From the NCBI GenBank assembly GCA_030704615.1, contig CM060731.1, positions 3,226,001-3,286,000 on the forward strand: a stretch of DNA of 60,000 bases. Direction: 5' to 3'. This document shows, piece after piece, positions 47,615-59,226 of this stretch; positions within the stretch are counted from its first letter, which is position 1; each line of letters starts with the position of its first letter. The notes under the pieces were generated by a model. The model saw nothing but the letters and a program-made list of their open reading frames with translations, searched no databases and was not told the DNA's origin. The stretch comes from Takakia lepidozioides. Taxonomy: Eukaryota; Streptophyta; Takakiopsida; Takakiales; Takakiaceae. A program made the translations under genes and the position numbers.

Positions 47615-50600
47615 TCAGACTGTATATACAGTGGGGTTAGAATCTGCAGCAGAATGTGCAAGTTTTGAACCAGGTATCATACCGATGGCGTCAGATTCCA
47701 CAGGATCTTCGAATTGGCCTTGAGCCAGTAATTCTGCCTCCTTGTCAGCAATGTCGGGAATGGGGCACTGATCAGCCTTGTTGTTCGTGCGTAATCTGCA
47801 GAAACACTCTGGCCATGGGTTGGTGTAGAAAGATTCAGGTGAGACGCGCTTATGAGGCCCACCGAACCGGCTGCCCTGCATGACTTCCCGCACTTTTTCT
47901 TCAAAGTTGTCATGCAATACCAACCCCTTCTCCTTGGCCATAAAAAGAGGGGCCAGGGCCATTCTGTCTGGTCGGAGCGTTGTGCGAAAGCCGTAGTAGA
48001 GGCGATGTCCCAGTAAGTTGTTGGCAAAGTTGCTTGGCCCATCATAAGTTGGCATAAAGATGTCGGAAAGCAAACACACCATGTAGTCAACTGCTGGGCC
48101 AAGCAAACCCCTGCCTTCTGTGGTAACGTTCCTCAGCTCCTTTGCAGTGGCTATCGACATGTGGTTCTCAAGATGAGGGAAGAGGGCTCGCAGTGGCTGC
48201 AGGAAACGTTCGCCTCCAAAGATTTCCCCAGAGGCAAGGTAAATTCGTGTTGAGTTGTCAAAGCCCAATGCCCGCAGAATCAGCCCGACCTGCAACACAA
48301 AGTTCACATTCATTCTGCTGCAAGATAGATTAAACTGAAGATGAGTTACTTTAACAAAACAACCCTCTAGTGCTTCACAGATATGCAGAAGCATGCTTTT
48401 CAACTCGTAGCTTTTTGGATTACAGTGATAATGTGAACCAAATCAAGGACACATGTAGACTCCACAAGGATTTGGCAGCTTCCCACTTGCTACACATCGT
48501 AAATGTCTCCGCTCTTCATTTGCTTGTTAAATATCAGTTGAAACTATGGAGTGGCAATATGCCAGTCAAAACACATTTACAAACTATATTCATGTGATTG
48601 CAGACTAAGCTGCAGACTGCCATTAACAAGGTTACTGAATAAAAGAGGAGGCCGTATCAAGTGGGGCCACTCTTTCTTGTTTCTTTCTTCCTCTTGTCCC
48701 ATAATCTCTTTGAGCTTCCCACAGACGTTATAAAGTACCATTTCATTTCATTTCTTTCTTGAGACCATAGCTGTTTTGGGCTGCTTGACAAGCATTGACT
48801 GGATGCTAATACAATGAGATTAATAGCTCCCAACACTGGGTACAAACATGCTCGGTTCCAGTCATCTGTCTGACGGGTAATGACAAGACTCAGCCAAGGA
48901 CAGTTTTAGCAAGTATAATGACATCATAATAACAGAAATCAGAATAAAACCTGGAACTTGTAGGTAAGAAAGAAGAATGAACGGAGAGAGGAAACTAGAA
49001 AGAAGGGAGAAGCAAAGAAGGATCACTTATCACCAACTAGTAATACCCTCAGAAGTTATCCAAAAAAGGCGATAAGCCCACACTTTTTAGTTACAAAGGG
49101 ACATGAAATATCTTGCTCTGTACACAAACATTTGATGTGTTGTGCTATGTTCAAAGAAAGGAGAAGAGGACACAAGGGCTTTGGGGGGAGGGGATGAGAG
49201 TGAGAGAAGCAAGTGGAAGAACATTTTCCCATGCATACGAGGCACAGAGAAACGAACATGGCTTAGTGTACAAACCACTGCCATGCAATAGAGGTTTATG
49301 GAGGAACTCACTTCCTCAGGGGTAAGAGGGCATTTCCCAATTAGACGCCGTTCTGTGTAAATCAGCTTTTTCTCTGCAAAGTTTTCCTTGCGGTATTTGT
49401 TCAGAACCTCTTGCTCCTCGGGAGTAAATATGTCCACACAACTGCAACAGATGACCAGTTTCCAATATTAATGTGCTATTCCAGACATGATTTGTGATTG
49501 AGGGTGAATATAGTAGGTATCGATAGAACAAGACATTTGTCAGATATCCTTTCACTTATTATGTGTTAAAATCAATGAGCTATCTTACATGTAATAAGAC
49601 CACATTGGCTAACTGGAACAAGGTGGCACCCACCCTGCAAAAGCAAGCATATCCATCTCAAAGCGAAGATGAACTGCTATGAAATGACCCTCGGATCGCA
49701 AGCGTGCCACGATGTTGCTGCTGAGCTCCATCACCTCATCTCGGAATCGCAAAGCATGGAAGTTGACACGGCAGCGCAGTCGCTGATACTCTTGATTATC
49801 CAGTTCTTCAGCCACTCGGTGTGAAAAGGGCGTGAGATAGACTGCCCCGTGCTCTTGCATCTTGGCTAGAGCTTCTTCTTTGTACCAAGTTGGGGATGCA
49901 TCTCGTGGAGGCCGCAGCTGGAAAAGTACAAAAGACCGATTTGTCATTAATAGACAAATTTTTGAATCTTTTATGCAGTGTGTTTGTAGACTTTTGCTAC
50001 ACACTTTGAACTTTGACGCTTAACCTCCAAATTTCCCATATGAAAATAAGAGTAGATACAAGGCAACAATTGAAAGTAAAAGGCATTTGTCAGGAAACCT
50101 GATAAGCTTTCACCCTCTGTTTTCTCTCTCCAAAGATCACTGCAGATGGAATACTTCGCACAACTTCCACATCATTTGTGAGAGACTTGATGAAGTGTTC
50201 AACGTCATAAATTCCTGAAAAACCACTGGAATGAAATGGTGCAATCACTAATCAATGCGGGCCATTCCCAGCCACTCTGCCAGGCCAAAGAGAAAAACTT
50301 GTATTTTCATCAATCACACTTGACTGCAGCTAATACAGCAAGAGAATGATAGAAAGATGTTGAGTGACAAAAAAGTCACAACATAGGAAACAAGTGACAC
50401 ACCTTTTATCATTCCAGAAGGAATTAGTATCAAGCTCTGGCAATACCAGTGTTGCATTCATGATCCGCGCTGCCAGCACTGCATTACATACCTGCATCAT
50501 TTTGCCCAGTCATCCCAATTTATTTAAGATAATTTATTGATTCAGCTACAACTGCAACTACAGTTGTTGATGCACAAATCTCGCTCTTCAATCGTGAATA

Positions 50601-52825
50601 GAAATTCCTTTCAAAAGAAAGAGAATGAAAGAAGAAAGAAACTTTATTAAAGAGGGGTGTGGGGGGAGGCACACAGGTACAAGAGAAGCAAATCTTTAGA
50701 AGGGAGATCTAGTCAGTAATTCAAGAGGCAAAAGGATGAGACGTACAGCAATCCGCTGCTGGTTGAGTCCACCATTGCATCGAACAACCAAATATCCATT
50801 GCTCCTTACAGGTGGCCCTGCAGAAGGTGGACGTAACCCTGAATTAAAGGGGCCGACAAGCTTGTTGCCTCTTGACATGAAACTCTCACCAATGCAGACC
50901 AGTTCATGGATGCTGCATACAGATATTTCAGCATAAACATGAATGTACGATATAAGTGATCTAAGTCATCTAAGTGATACTGCATTCAGGCATAGCAAGA
51001 CCACTACCTACATGGCCAATCACGAGTTCTAACAGCTGATGTTGCCCGCCAACCCAAGGATGAAGAGCTAGTCCACAGTTTGCTCACATCCACCTGCACA
51101 AATGTAGACCACCTACATCACTTCCCCATTCAAATCACTTTTCCACACACTTCTTCATTAAAATACAATGGTTCAATCTAGAGTTGGGAGACATGGCTAA
51201 GGCGACATGTCTATGACATACCAAACAGAATAATAATCAGTACAGTCACAGGACTACTCCCATGCCCATCAGCACAATTCCACATGTTTTTTTGGCCAAT
51301 CACAGCTGGTGCAGGCAGTACGTCATTACAGAAGCCTGCAAGCTTCCCTTTCTAGAGCTCACCAAGTCTACTGAGGCCATTCCCAAGACACATTGATATC
51401 AGGAGCACAATTGGTTCAGCCATTTCCCAGAGATTAAACCCACCTTGGACTTCACCACAAGCTTTTCCTCCCTCATCCGAGAGAATAGAGAAAGAGTGCA
51501 CAAAAGCAAAACCATGCCTGGCACATAGCGCCGGTTGGCCAGTGCCCTCATTTTGAAAATCCATTGCCGCCCTGCTGTCTGACCTCGCCTGTCCCCTTCT
51601 TCAGTGTCCCATACTTTTGAAGACCCTCCTCTGTGATCGCAAACGCGCATACCCACCCCCAAATAGAACATATTGGTTACATTTTTTATCCACAACTTTG
51701 TATCCTGCCCTTGATCCCACATTCTGTATTCGGATATGATTGGATGAGTACAAAATTTGAATGGCAAGATAGTGAAAGTTGTATCTGCTTAGAGTTGCAA
51801 ATTTCAACTCTGCTGATGGTTTCTCTTCAGCTTCCCTTCTCATTGATTTCCTTATCTTCTCTATCTCACTGTGTGTCTGCTACACTATCTTCCTTCAGGT
51901 AACATCGTTCGTGCTTGCAGGAGTATTACAGGTTACGAGCAACGTCGAGCACAAAATAATCAAAAGATTTTTCACAAAATGAAAATCGAAAAGAAATAAT
52001 CAAAAGACTATCAACGCTGTGGCAACTACAATGTGTACAAAGGTGCAAGAAACATTGACGGCCGTCAAATTGTTCAACGACTCATCTTTCCCTTGATGCA
52101 AACTTGCACAGACGTGCAAAATCTTCACCTGCACCTATCATCCATGCTCACTGTTGCAGATGACAAACGCTCTGCGACTCCCCAACTAAGACTGAGAAAA
52201 GATCAGCCGTGATCAACCCATCACTCAAATTCAAAAGCGTGAAGTCGCATTCGTGTTTCTGTTGACATAATTCTTTGAAGGTGAACAAGCTTTGCCAAAC
52301 CCAGAAACCTGCTGTGAACGAACACAAGTAGACAGGAGGGGTGGAGCGCTGCAAAATATGCCCGAGACCCAATGCCCAAGCAACTTCACCAAATTGACAC
52401 AACTTGCGGGGGCAAGTCCCATCCCCAATGCTGGAGGTACTTGAAGCAACAAGACTCGCAGTTATGAGTACCTGCGCATGCCGGCCCTGCGATCCCACCA
52501 CCCGCACGCTGTCCTTGCGAGCTCGTGTACCACCACGGGTCTCCTCTCTCTCTTCCCCTCCTCCTCCTTCTTCTTGGCCTTCCTCCGCAGTGTTCAGGCC
52601 TGCAAGCTTCGCTGCAGCAGCTGTCCATGGTTCAAATCCTGCCAAGGCAACCATGAAACAGCTCCTGCTGCCCAGCACGCAGATTTGCCATGGAAGGCGA
52701 GCAAACATGATGAAGAGGCTACTCATCATCCGGATGCTGTACCTCGCAGCCATGATGGGCTGCTCTACCTGCACCCACCTTCCATCAACCCCATTTCCTT
52801 TCATCAACTCTTCTCTTATACCCAT
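47615..52825 (-). CDS. Plant GDP-fucose O-fucosyltransferase family protein, 8 exons, 636 aa
   Basis: Exons (minus) are 52825-52472, 51093-51008, 50912-50747, 50491-50403, 50225-50099, 49917-49634, 49441-49312 and 48289-47615. All phases agree (1911 nt with the stop). The N-terminus has a hydrophobic segment around MSSLFIMFARLPWQICVLG, as in type II Golgi proteins, then a Glu/Gly/Arg-rich stem. Family blocks follow: GYLVVRCNGGLNQQRIA, NAVLAARIMNATLVLPELD, GIYDVEHFIKSL, YQRLRCRVNFHALRF, GHFIAVHLRFEMDMLAF (the HxRxE-type nucleotide-sugar site) and LGFDNSTRIYLASGEIFGG. The family transfers fucose from GDP-fucose to glycan or protein acceptors; the acceptor cannot be told here. Starts at Met-8 or Met-25 (MAARYSIRMM) are also possible. 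Stop and length fit the family. Confidence 0.92.
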
Positions 52826-53942
52826 CTATCGTAATCAACGTCTTCAATCAACGGTAACACTCACTTTTTGCTTTGCTGCAGAAGTCTCTTCTGCCATTTG
52901 GAGCCCCATTGTTTTGGGGACTGGGAGGTACCTACTCTCTTGTAGAAACGTAAGGCATGACATTGTAGTATTGAAGTGCAGTATGATCGTTCAAACTCTC
53001 TGCAGTTGTGATGTGGTCTTTACAATTTCCACCCTGGGAACCCAGATGGAGAAATGTAACAGTGGATTCTTCCATGGAAAGACATGTAGGCTCGGCCACA
53101 GGGGGAATGAATGATGAAGTTGTGAGACGGAAATTCAGCTTTCGCATTTTGCACTAACATTGGTGGGTACCATTTTTTTCCTGGTCGACCTCATGCAACA
53201 AGTGTGCACAGATATTGTGCTGCTGGAGCAAAAGTAGGAAGAGGAATGGCAACCTTTGCGGTGCTGTTTACCTCAATGCCCATGCATTGAAATCACTGGG
53301 TGCTTGATAGATGTCTAGCAGTCAATGGCTGTAGACACTTGGTTGTGGACAACACATCCACATTCCAGCTCGTGGTTGCTATATCTCCAAAACAGTGGGT
53401 CACAGACATGCTCTCCAGGACTTACTTCACGCGGCCAAGGAACCCAATCTTCTGATATCAAAGTGGAAATCTTATAGCACTTCACTAGTCAGACCAGGAT
53501 TTGAATCTAGCATACTTGCATTATAGCCATCCTCCACACCCCAGAGAATACCACATGTTGAGTAACTTTTGCATCAAGTACATCCAACTGTATTTCAATG
53601 TGAGCTGGGTAATATCCACAGTATTCACAAGAGCTCGACTTTCTTGTAGTTTATCCAGATAACACTGGCTTAATAATTCTTGCTTGAGAATTTGGACTAG
53701 CCTTGAACTCAACCACCTCTTAACCCTAGCTTTGGCTTTGATAATCACACCTTCAGTTCCTCAACCACATGTATTTGCACAGGGAGAGAAGTTCCCCCAT
53801 CATGAGGGAGAAAGAGGCCTTGGTTGGGTCATGCTTCCCAGGGTCTTGAGACTGCAGCTGTTGCTAAAGGGGATAACCTTCCCTGTTGTCTATTCACTGG
53901 GGGAAAACCACCACACAAGCCAAGAGACAAGTTTATACATAG
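52826..53942. other. Intergenic region
   Basis: The left part is the presumed promoter/5' UTR of the fucosyltransferase gene and the right part is the 3' flank of the next gene. Open frames here show no recognisable similarity. Confidence 0.4.
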
Positions 53943-55450
53943 CTACAAATACATTGCACCTGCGACTCCAACAGCAGGGCCAACCACTGTAGTGGGCACC
54001 AGCACATTGACAAACGCACCAATAGGAGGTCCGATGAATGGAATGCGCTTGATAGCGTTCTTGGTCATATGGACAACTAGTATGCCCCCGAGCATGAAGA
54101 GGCCAAGCCGCTTCCCCCGATCCAGTGCCACACGTTTCAATGTCTCCCGTGCAAATTTCTCAAACTGCTGGGCATTGATGATTTCATCATTAAGAAGAAG
54201 GGCAGGGTCGTTGCGCACTAGAGCATCAATATCATGTTGTGTGACAGGACGCAATACAAGCTTTCCAGCCTTGGGATCCAACTGCTCAGTGATCCTCTGT
54301 GATACATAAGAAAGACAGCCATTGTTTTCCATTCCTGTTAAATTTAGATAAAGGATTGAGACATTTGTAAAATTGTCCAATTTATCGGAAGGCACACAAT
54401 ATACACCTGTTGAATCTCCAGCTGAACAAAGTATTTCAGTGTCAATGCAGTGTGAACAGAGTCGTACATGGTACAGAGCCAAAACACCACATTGCATACA
54501 TATGACAGTTGCGATCTCCGACTGCCTTTTCCCTTACAATACCTAAGAGACATGTTTTCAATGTTTAAGCACGGCAGAGTGCTGTCAAATTGCTCAAAGT
54601 AATCGACACACACTGTCCTAATCAGACACTTTCTAGGATATAACTTTTGCAGTTGAACCTAATGATGAAACCCTGTAAGACCTAATGGTTCCCACTATTT
54701 GACAGACAAAGTAGAAAGGCTCTCCATTAGGACATAAGCAAAAGTCATGGATCCTAAGAAGATGCTTATAGATGAAATAAGCTCAACACTATGACCTGAA
54801 GAGAGAGAGGGAGGGGGAGAGAGACCAGCATGAAACACAAAAAGGATCCCTTATATGCAAAAAAAAGCACAAATATGACATTAAGCTAGATTCATTAGAC
54901 TTTGCTTCAATTCCTTGCCTTCAGACATAGTTGAAGGAAGTGAAGATCGACACGAACACACAATTGCCAAGAATCCTACTGTGAAGAAACCTTCAATCCT
55001 GGATTTCCGAATTTATGGCCAGAACAAAAAGGGAACGACAAGGTAAAGATTACAAGCATATGAAGTTAGCGCACGCAGTTTGCATCCGCTTCCCATGCGT
55101 GTTTCTGCGTAAAACTCATACGGAGAAAAAAGAGTCCAATCTGGCTCAAAATTGAAGCTACACTGAAAAGCGGAAGAAAAGAGGATAACGCCTACCTCGA
55201 GACAATCCTGCAAAGCTGGCAAGAGATGCGAGAGAGGAAGCGATGACGAAGGTGCAGGCAGCTGGAACCTGAAAAAGGCAGCATGAACAGCAGCCTTGAA
55301 GCGATGGGACTCGTCCAGCACTCTGTCCACGCTCTCTACAAACCCCGTCATTGAAAGCTTGCCGCCTCCCTGACCCATTTCCTTCTCCCGCGGGGCCCTT
55401 CCGTTGGCAGGCGATGCATGGATAACTTGTTCAGAGCTCTCCGTCCTCAT
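53943..55450 (-). CDS. Unrecognised conserved-looking protein with hydrophobic C-terminus, 4 exons, 245 aa
   Basis: Exons (minus) are 55450-55196, 54658-54543, 54421-54407 and 54294-53943. Phases match, totalling 738 nt with the stop. The N-terminal exon holds MTGFVESVDRVLDESHRFK. The last exon is rich in charged residues (ITEQLDPKAGKLVLRP, then INAQQFEKFARETLKRVALD) and ends in a Gly/Val/Pro-rich hydrophobic stretch (IPFIGPPIGAFVNVLVP) that could enter a membrane. A positively charged segment precedes it. I do not recognise a named family; mitochondrial inner-membrane proteins of the LETM1 kind were considered, but no defining motif is seen. The third exon is only 15 nt and encodes SWRFN with split codons. 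It is required because direct use of the next AG would lead into a stop. The start is the first ATG of the open frame. Confidence 0.6.
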
Positions 55451-56404
55451 CCCTGCTTGGCCCTACAGCGGGCAAGACACGTATTCCATGGCTATCAATC
55501 GTCAAGACGTGCACAGCGAAGAACGAGCGCCAGCAAACAAGACGCAAGCCAAAGAGGGAGACGAAGAAGAAAGGGATTAGTTAGTGAGTGGTTAGTTAGT
55601 GAGCGATTAGTGAGTGATTAGTTTGTTGGTGAGTGATTAGTAAAGATTCCCTCCGAAGAGTAGTTAACTCAATTAAGTTAATAACTCAATTTATGTATTA
55701 AATTGTTTTTGAAAAACAGAATTTTTTTATTTTTTTATTTTTTTTAAGAGAACAGGGGATGGATCATGGAACTTAGCCCTGGAAATATATATATATTCCA
55801 TATATTTCATTAATACGTATGAAGAGACGGTTACTTAGGGAACCGCCTTTCTTTCATAATGTTTTATCATTGCTACCTATTATTTGTTCCGTTTCTGGAA
55901 AATCCAAGATTTAGTTGATCGGGGGTTGAAATACATGATACCCTCATGAAACCATGATAAATAAATATTATTTCTAATTAGAAAACCTATTTATTTATAT
56001 TACATAACTTGTATATTTCAATATATAGTATTATCCGCTATGCCTGTAATAATAATAATAACAATCCTGCAGCGGCTGCAGACTGCGAGATAAGGCGGGA
56101 TTGATGAGCTACAGATGTGTGAAGCTCGTGCACTGATCTACAGCACGACAGGCTGCTTGCAAGGAATTTGAGAGCGAGATGTGGGCAGGATATGGAATGT
56201 ACTAGGGAGCAGAAGGATACAGACACAAAATATCTGTTTTGATCTGTAAAAGAGAAGGAGTGGACGATAAGGCATAGAGGTGTGGTGCCAGTAGATGAGG
56301 TAAATCCACATATAGTCTGGAAGATGATCAGTGAATCAGACAGTGATGAGAGTGGATTACGTACACGCGGGCCAGGGAGGAACCTGTACACCATCCAAAC
56401 AGCC
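55451..56404. other. Intergenic region with short gattagtgagt repeats
   Basis: From 55575 to 55645 the sequence consists of variants of gattagtgagt in the presumed 5' flank of the 245-aa protein gene. An AT-rich stretch (55670-56040) follows, with an A/T homopolymer near 55725. No coding signal is seen. Confidence 0.5.
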
Positions 56405-59226
56405 CTATACAGGCATTCCTGTTGGGCAATCCACGATGATCATGTCCACAGCCACATGCACGCTTTTTCCATCCACAACACTAGACCAAGTTCCTGGCAA
56501 CTGCAAACAACATACAGAAAATGTAGGAGTCAATAGCCGGATGATGAGGATATAAAAACATCGAAAAATTCCTTACATTCAAGTTTGTTTGTTGGGGGAA
56601 ACTCACATTTTTTAAGAACTCCATGAGCTCTTTCAAGGTCGCATTAGGAGATGTACTTGAGGCCTCCACCATATCAATGAAATGAGTAGGCATGATCTTC
56701 ATGCGATACATGCTAGGTGCACCACCAGAAAATGACACTGCACTGTAAGGATGTTCGCCTGCATTTGGCTTGTTTCCTCGAGTAGTAGGTGCAGGCACTA
56801 CAACCAACTGATTTGTAGGATGTGAAGAACTACCAATAGGACCAGCAATAGAAGCCACACCTGCATTGGGGGCCACACCTGCATTGACATCCGCACCTTT
56901 TCTTTTTTCGTGATTTGCGTTTTGGTACACCCACAACGGCAGGGACCACTTGGGCTACAGCGTCAGCGGCCTGTGTAGCAATCTGTTCTGCATGCTCCAG
57001 ATCAAGAACAGGGACTTCAATGAAGATACCCCCTTCATCACTCACTGACTGCCTGCGAACACATTCCTTATGAAGTCCCATTTCTGCATAGGGGATAGTA
57101 CCCTTGGGCATATCCAAATACCAACCCGGTGTTCCACACCCCAATCTTCCTCAATTGCAGGTGTGTACATGGAAGCTTATTGAGCACCAAACTTCCAGGC
57201 CATCAGAAACTTGGGTTCAGCCTTAAGTCGATCACTCGGTACAAGCACAAATCTCATGTACCTAAAATACAAACACATTCAAAGTTATTGTGGAGACAAA
57301 TATTTATGCAACCTGTTCAACAATTGAACAAGCACATTAAGAAACATGTATATCCCAATGTACTAGAAAAATACTTGAAGCATAGATATTTTTGACTTAC
57401 AAGGTGTATACACTATCCATGTACAATGCAATGGAAAGATGGTACCTGAATAAAATCCGTCTCACCACCTTCTCCCCACCTGTTTGTTGTTCCCAATCAT
57501 TGCCTCTGAATGGCCCCTTTGGCAATGAGAACTCTCTATGAAACAACTCATTGAAATGAGTCATCTTCCATGTATCCATGTAGTCTCCCGGACTCTCACT
57601 CTCTCCTTCCTCCAAGGCAACATGAAATTGGCCAAGTTGAGTGGTGTACAAGGCAAACTGAGCCAAGGCAACCTTGCGAAGCTGCCAGAAAATACAGTTA
57701 GTTAAATAACTATGTTAATGTGTCATCAACAAAATGAATTAATTGCATCGAGAAGATATTGATTGTATATGTACCTGCCACCAAAAAGTCCTTCTATTCA
57801 GCCAAGGATCAAGTGTTGGCCCACTGATAGGCCCGGGTGGAAAAAAATTACGGTCGTGAAGTGTTTGGTCTCCATTCCATATATGTAGCCATTCCACCTT
57901 TTCTTCAGGATCCACCCGGGCGGTAGCAATGTTCACCATTTTCTCTTGGGTCATTTCCTCTGATCCTGCCTTTACACGTGACCAATGCAGTTTAAGCTCT
58001 TGGAGAAACCCCTCTCCAAGGGTTGGATCAACAATAGGAAGCAACTTCACAAGCTGACTCTTGTGTTGCTCCCTTGCTTTCAATCCAGCCTGTCTCATTG
58101 TATCTTCAAGGCCCTCTCGACTCTTTGGCCCCTCAGCAAGTTTGTAAGCTTCCCCCGCCATGCGTTGGGCCTCAACAATATCATGCTGCCAAAAGAACCA
58201 AAACAGTTCATAACATGAACCAGAGGTGAATCTTGTCTATGGATGCAAAGAATGAAACTTGGTTAAGACATGATGTTACCTTGTACAAAATCTCTATCAT
58301 TGCATGGACTGTCAGGTTATACCAAGTCTTTCCTGCTTTCTTGATGCATTCGTCGTATTGCTCTTTCCTCAATACATTCTTCCATTCAGAGACAGGTGTA
58401 AGGCCAATCATATTGACCTTGCAAACCAAGTGCACGAATTTGGATGTAACATGTGCCCTCTCTGTTGCCCTGCACATATAAAATATGATCATTAGAAAGA
58501 AGATGTGTATATGTACATCCATTGAGCAAGAACATGATAACATTGAACATGAAAGTAAATGAAGAATAGAAAGGAAACTCACACATTCACTCCATCCATG
58601 ATGGACCTGAGGGAACCACGATTTTCAATGTCCGCATTGAGCACCCAACTTGTCACACAGACATGTCTTGATAAGTTGGCCCCATGAACTTCATTGATAT
58701 AGGGATACCATGCTTGAAGCCTATGATTCCCATCCCAGACATGAAACATCTTCCCCCGAAGATGATGCAATTTTGGCTTGGACTCAAGATACTTCTCAAA
58801 CTCATCATTGACTGTTTTCCAATGACTATCCCATGTAGAGATGATATCAGGACCTACATCTATAGTAGATCCATCAATCCCCTCAACAGAAACATAGAAC
58901 ACGGCTGCTCCTGGATGGTATCCAGAATAGATGTCTCCTCTAAGCTTTAGGATGTCGTTGGCAAGGGCGGGCCTAACAACCTGCATAGAAATCATGCGAC
59001 ACGATGGAATGTCCATAACTCCATCCTCAATGAGGAGGGACCTGAAAGTTACATTCAGATCTTATTTCTTTTCCAGAATAATTGCATGTTTGGCATCTAG
59101 AGAAAGAGGATCACTAGATGTTGTATCCTCTTCATACTCATCTGCCCCCCAATTCCCTGCATCAATGTCGTTAATAATGGTTGCAAGCGTCCCGGCCTCC
59201 ACAGCTTCAGTTGTAGTAGTAATTTC
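56405..59226 (-). pseudogene. DGNHR-motif (ParB/sulfiredoxin-like) family member with disrupted reading frame
   Basis: Exons (minus), in phase, are 59226-58583, 58469-58280, 58185-57775, 57681-57446, 57261-56607 and 56500-56405; further 5' exons are likely. The first shown exon has a KLRGDIYSGYHPG segment and MFHVWDGNHRLQAW, which resembles the G-x-(H/N)-R motif of ParB/Srx-fold proteins. Later segments include FVHLVCKVNMIGLTPVSEW, DPEEKVEWLHIWNGDQ, GCGTPGWYLDMPKGTIPYAEM and a final LPGTWSSVVDGKSVHVAVDM. An in-frame TAA lies at 59064-59062 and another at 57179-57177. The GCGTPG segment lies in a different frame from its neighbours, with the frame restored at an A-rich tract near 56915. The locus is therefore a decayed copy, or has introns or sequence errors I cannot resolve. 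The function is unknown. A fragment of a relative sits at 41117-41658. Confidence 0.6.

Noticed and set aside
52627-52637. Sequence ggttcaaatcc resembling a pol III B box
   Set aside because: It lies inside the first coding exon of the O-fucosyltransferase gene, and no A box was found at a proper distance upstream.
52404-53114. Plus-strand open frame of 236 codons
   Set aside because: Its first part is antisense to fucosyltransferase exon 1, and the remainder has no protein-like features.
53824-54309. Plus-strand open frame of 161 codons
   Set aside because: It is antisense to the last exon of the 245-aa protein, whose minus-strand frame has clear phase-matched splice junctions.
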